From Scedosporium boydii (lineage: Eukaryota; Ascomycota; Sordariomycetes; Microascales; Microascaceae), in the NCBI GenBank assembly GCA_002221725.1, contig NJFT01000208.1:1-64000 (forward strand): a stretch of 64,000 bases of DNA, in the 5' to 3' direction. The notes under the pieces are model-generated. The model had not been told where the DNA came from and did no database searches. It was given only the letters and a program-made list of their open reading frames with translations. Both the position numbers and the translations under genes were made by a program. Of this stretch, positions 60,443 to 64,000 are shown piece by piece (within the stretch, counting starts at the first letter, position 1; each line of letters opens with the position of its first letter).

Positions 60443-61465
60443 CTACTCATCATCTTCAACCCCGACAAATTTGCATGAATCCTTCCACAGCCTCCTCGCC
60501 TTCTCCTCATCAAACGCCCACGCCGCATACCCATCATCATTCAGCGTCAGCGCCGGCTGCCCCGGCTTACAAGGCCCCTGCTCCTGGCAATCGCTCAAGA
60601 ACCTCCCACCACGACCCTCCCACTCCTTGCTCACGGCAGCATACACCGAGGTCGAGGCACCCTGCGCCGGGCTCTTCATGCCCTTGTTCGTGTCGTCATT
60701 GTCTTTCCAGCTGGACATGAGGGCCGGATCGACGTGCTGCTGAAGGTTACTCCAGATACCGCCGGGATGGAGAGAAAGCGCGTGAAGACCCCGGGCACCA
60801 TAGCGGCGCTCGATCTCGTTGGCGAGGTAGATGTTTGACGTCTTGGCCTGGCCGTAGGACTGCCAGGGGTCATAAGGGGATTTTTCGAAGTTGTAGTCGT
60901 CGAAGCGGACTTCGCTGCCGCGATGGCCGATGGACGAGACGGATACCACGCGGGAGTTGAGCTCCGGTGTGCTTCCCGCCAAAAGGAGATCCTTCAAAAG
61001 CTGGAAAAGCAGGAAATGGCCCAGATGATTCGTACCAAACTGCGTCTCGAATCCATCCTTGGTCCTACCCTCAGGCGTTGCCATGACACCGGCATTAAGA
61101 ACCAGGAGATTCAGCTTCTTCTCCTTCTCCCTGAACTCCTTCGCCGCCTTGCGGACGGACTCGAACGAATCGAGCTGGATTTGCAACACATGAACGGGTG
61201 CCGTGTTGGACGGATCCGAGTCGAGGATGTCCTTGCGCGCCGCTTCGCCCTTGGCGACGGAGCGGGAGCCGATGTAGACTGTTGCGCCCGTGGCATGCAA
61301 GGCGCGGGCGGTTTCGAGACCGATGCTCACGTTGCCGCCCGTGACGAGGGCGATCTTGCCGGTGAGTTTGTTGACGAGGCCTTCGTCTTGGATGATTTGG
61401 AGGGCGGTGGGACGGGCGTCACCGGGGCCTTGGGGATTGGCGTGGGCGGCAGCGTAGCGAGACAT
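60443..61465 (-). CDS. short-chain dehydrogenase/reductase (retinol-dehydrogenase/WWOX-like)
   Basis: A single exon of 340 residues. It is a classical SDR fold using NAD(P)H to interconvert alcohols and carbonyls; the substrate is unknown. The cofactor site is ALVTGGNVSIGLETA (residues 39-53), where the usual TGxxxGIG has Ser in place of the second Gly (TGGNVSIG). NAG is present at 124-126, the catalytic Ser in VSVSSIG (177 or 178), and YxxxK at Tyr204-Lys208 (YGQAK). The C-terminal LSLHPGGIWSNLQQHV is typical of the retinol dehydrogenase/WW-domain oxidoreductase-like fungal SDRs. No signal peptide is seen. The gene stands alone without biosynthetic partners, so it is probably a general redox enzyme. 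Confidence 0.92.
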   Translation of the reverse strand: MSRYAAAHANPQGPGDARPTALQIIQDEGLVNKLTGKIALVTGGNVSIGLETARALHATGATVYIGSRSVAKGEAARKDILDSDPSNTAPVHVLQIQLDSFESVRKAAKEFREKEKKLNLLVLNAGVMATPEGRTKDGFETQFGTNHLGHFLLFQLLKDLLLAGSTPELNSRVVSVSSIGHRGSEVRFDDYNFEKSPYDPWQSYGQAKTSNIYLANEIERRYGARGLHALSLHPGGIWSNLQQHVDPALMSSWKDNDDTNKGMKSPAQGASTSVYAAVSKEWEGRGGRFLSDCQEQGPCKPGQPALTLNDDGYAAWAFDEEKARRLWKDSCKFVGVEDDE

Positions 61466-63822
61466 GGTGGTTGAGTGCGGAAAAGTTTTAGACGGGTAAG
61501 TATAATTCCCTCGGAAGTGAATTGTGTATGGGTTTTAGTGCGATTGCTGGGGCAGATGTTCGTAGGTATAAGTGACTGGACTGGTCGAGAGAAGTTGAGA
61601 AATGGGGATGTTTCTGGCCTTTATATACATGAATTCGACTTCTCTAGAGATGATGTGTTCTCCTTTCCCCCTTTCTCCGGGGACAATAGAATACTTCGTA
61701 TGCTGAAGCCTACCATTGTCGGAGTGAGACACGTAGGCCATGGGTCGGAACATGCCGTGGACTTAACGATGCCGCTAAAGTAACCTCCGGCCATAGAGTA
61801 TTTCGGGACATTTTGCTAGCCTGTCAGTATGGTTGAATCAAGGTTCTGACGGAAGTCACTGGGGTTCCTTCAAAGCTGCAGTGAACTGCATCGGAGTTAA
61901 CAAAGTCCGAAAGGGATTTTAAGTTTGGCTTGAAAATCTGCAAGTGGCTGACAGAGCGGGCCGCACTATTTTCAAGAAATGGACTATATGGGGCCACTAT
62001 ATGCAACTGGATGACACTAGACGTAGCAGATAGGACGTACGCATCATGATCAACCTAGTTTCATACGAGGCTTGAGACATGCTCGAAGCTTCCACTCCGG
62101 TCCAAAGTCCCCCCTTTGCGGAACACGCGGAGATGGAGAATGGAATAGGGGGAATTAGGCAGGGAGTTAAGGGACAAGTCTATCGCCGTTCTTGAGAATT
62201 TCGACTGCCGACGGAGAGAGATTGATCGCTTTCTGACCACCGGAGCGCCTGGTGACATCGGTGGCGCCAAATCGGACGCTTATTGTTATGCGTGGCGTGG
62301 AAGGGGCCCGGGAAAATGGCTGGCGGTCAATCGGGGACTTGAAGATTCCGTCCCGCCCACGATGTAACGAGGGGGATTTCCTCTTCGTGGTTTTCCCATG
62401 CTAGCCTCAACAACCGAAAAGTATAATAGCCCAGTTCTTTTCGTGCAGATGTATAACTCGCAAAAAAGAGGAGAAGCAATGCAGCAAACAGAGCATGTAT
62501 TTGTATCCGTAGATCTACCATCTTCCGTCACCAGCCTGCGGAGACGAGATAGCCTGTGTTCTGCTCTCCCGGTCATACCATCCAATTCAAGAGCAGCATT
62601 ATAGATTCCCGGCCCAAACTGGGAGTTCCAAACTCTCAATGGCCTGAGGCGGACCTGCACTTGAATGCCCGACTATTACCTGGCTAAAGCTATCAAGTCC
62701 CCTCACTAAATTCTCCCCCCAGCCGTCATTGTACGAGCGTTCACTCGGATACTGACCCGAAAGTCGTCGCCCCGAGGAGAAGATATCATGCCCAGCGAGG
62801 ACGGCCCGGTGTCCCCTCTCCGTAGTCCCTCACCTGGGCCATGGTCACAATCCTTTCGTCGACGTTCTGGTGTTGGATGCCGAATCGAACTTGGCGTCGT
62901 CGTATGCCGACTACAGCAGTGTAGCTAGCGCGAAGACCGACCCCAGCAGCATCGATGCTGACGACAACGATTATGATGATCACGAAGCACATGCCCTTGT
63001 ACCAACATTTCTTTCTCAGTATTCTTTAGATAAGCCTGTTTCAACGCGACAGAGTATCCACTGCGAGGTCCTGGAAGCTCATTTGATCGGCCTTTTCCAC
63101 AGCGATGGAAGTGGCTACAGACTGAACGGTTCCACTATCATCTCGATTTTTTTTTAATAAAAAAAAAGGGAAAAAAAAAAAAAAAGAAAAAAAGAGGTTT
63201 ATTATGATGGTTTTGCGGATTCGAGTCTTGGGCTCTACTGCAGATGAAGGATGGGTTTGTGCTGGGGTAAGAAAGGAGCAAAAAGGTACGCAACAACGCC
63301 TTGCATCATGTACGAGTTGCCTTTATAAAGCCGGTCTGAGCAAGGCGGCAAGGGACAAGGCCTGTCTTTGAGGTAACTTGTGGCTTGGTATAGTGCGTAT
63401 CAAGACGCACATTATATCAGACTTTCACAGTATAACTAAGACTTGTTTCTACTTTAAATATCATGTAGTCTAAGGGGTAGTGAAAAGAACCTGGGCACAT
63501 TTGGGAAGGGATGGCACAAGGGATCTAGTGGGGTGACAAAGCCACACCGTATTAGTCAGAGATGTGCTTTGACTTGCTGGCGCCTTATACCGTGAACCTG
63601 GCATGGATTTTACTAAAGACCGAAAGAGGCATGGCAGCCCGAATGGAAGCCTAACGGAGCTGCCTGCTCACCACCATGAATAGCTGGCTTCACAATAGCA
63701 CTAAACCTCTGCTTCCGATGCACTATTCGATCTAGAGCATAATCAGCAGTAAGTTGAGAAAGGATGGACTGAAGATGATGTCACTCAAACTGCTAAACGT
63801 GTATTTGTAGGTCCCGCCACAG
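61466..63822. other. intergenic, no gene seen
   Basis: About 2.36 kb. The part next to 61465 is the dehydrogenase promoter. At 62870-63157 an open frame without a convincing start reads as an acidic Ser/Asp-rich peptide (DADDNDYDDHE) and is not supported as a gene. A/T runs lie at about 63149-63190. Confidence 0.5.
63749..63810 (+). other. candidate 5'UTR intron of the right-edge gene
   Basis: A donor GTAAGT at 63749, a GCTAAAC branch-like site and an acceptor TTTGTAG at 63810 define a 62-nt intron. Upstream frames hit stops within a few codons, so if it is spliced it lies in the untranslated leader. Confidence 0.45.
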
Positions 63823-64000
63823 ATGGAATTCTCACCGAACTCGACGCCCAGAGGCTATAGTTATTTCGAGAATGCCCCTCATGACTTCCAGGAAAAGCTC
63901 GAAAAGAACAAGCTCCCAATAGATATCGATGTTGCTGCCCTCGTAAAGGAGGCTCTTTTGGACGAAATTCTCAACGGAAAATACGCACGACACGCAACAA
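63823..64000 (+). CDS. start of an unknown gene, cut by the window edge
   Basis: From the ATG at 63823 the frame stays open to the end of the window (59 codons), beginning MEFSPNSTPRGYSYFENAPH. It continues DFQEKLEKNKLPIDIDVAAL and VKEALLDEILNGKYARHAT. The composition is clearly protein-like and hydrophilic, without a signal peptide. I do not recognise the family from this part. A candidate intron lies 12 nt upstream of the ATG. Confidence 0.55.
   Translation, partial: MEFSPNSTPRGYSYFENAPHDFQEKLEKNKLPIDIDVAALVKEALLDEILNGKYARHAT

Noticed and set aside
62870..63157. An acidic 95-codon plus-strand frame, considered as the start of a LaeA-type methyltransferase
   Set aside because: No ATG context, no S-adenosylmethionine motif follows, and the frame ends in a T run.
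1..64000. CRISPR arrays, bacterial operons, rRNA genes and telomeric repeats
   Set aside because: None are present; the window is eukaryotic nuclear sequence and no TTAGGG arrays or spaced direct repeats were found.

Overview
The window looks like nuclear DNA of a filamentous ascomycete (Pezizomycotina, most likely a Sordariomycete). The basis is short GT-AG introns of about 50-120 nt, fungus-specific families (BTB/POZ with phenylalanine-glycine tail, F-box/ankyrin, HNH_2, VIT/VWA, Kha1-type antiporter), a Fot1/pogo-like transposon with an AT-rich decayed core, and point-mutated duplicates of the kind left by RIP or methyl-C deamination. The species cannot be named from sequence alone.

Left part, 1-27.8 kb: no intact gene was found. 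It holds a 1,878-bp Fot1/pogo-like element (1292-3169) with near-perfect terminal inverted repeats and TA target duplications, and then a long desert strewn with minus-strand protein relics. These are a secreted-enzyme-like relic (3.2-4.1 kb), an SNF2 helicase Walker A segment (9.3-9.7 kb), an F-box exon (13.7-14.0 kb), a DEAG-box SF1 helicase segment (16.9-17.3 kb) and a DEWH-box SNF2 segment (20.5-20.8 kb). All are broken by stops or frameshifts.

Right part, 27.8-64 kb: an ordinary gene-bearing segment. In order: APH-like kinase (-), SWIM+RING protein (-), VIT/VWA protein (+), Kha1-type K+/H+ antiporter (-), a decayed gene (+), a decayed copy of a small secreted protein (-), BTB protein (-), the intact secreted protein (+), HNH_2 protein (+), a STAND-type N-terminal/ankyrin protein (-), CTP synthase (+), an F-box/ankyrin gene with a GC-AG intron and an in-frame TAG (+), a short-chain dehydrogenase (-), and the start of an unknown gene running off the right edge (+).

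The genes do not form a recognisable pathway or cluster. CTP synthase (pyrimidine nucleotide supply) and the antiporter are housekeeping; the secreted protein, the ankyrin genes and the BTB protein belong to expanded fungal families. The most unusual points are the helicase graveyard, the secreted-protein duplicate with an inverted decayed partner, the F-box gene whose only visible defect is one TAG codon, and the five short introns at the 5' end of CTP synthase. Exon coordinates were derived by hand from splice signals and frame continuity. No similarity search was possible, so family names rest on recognised motifs.
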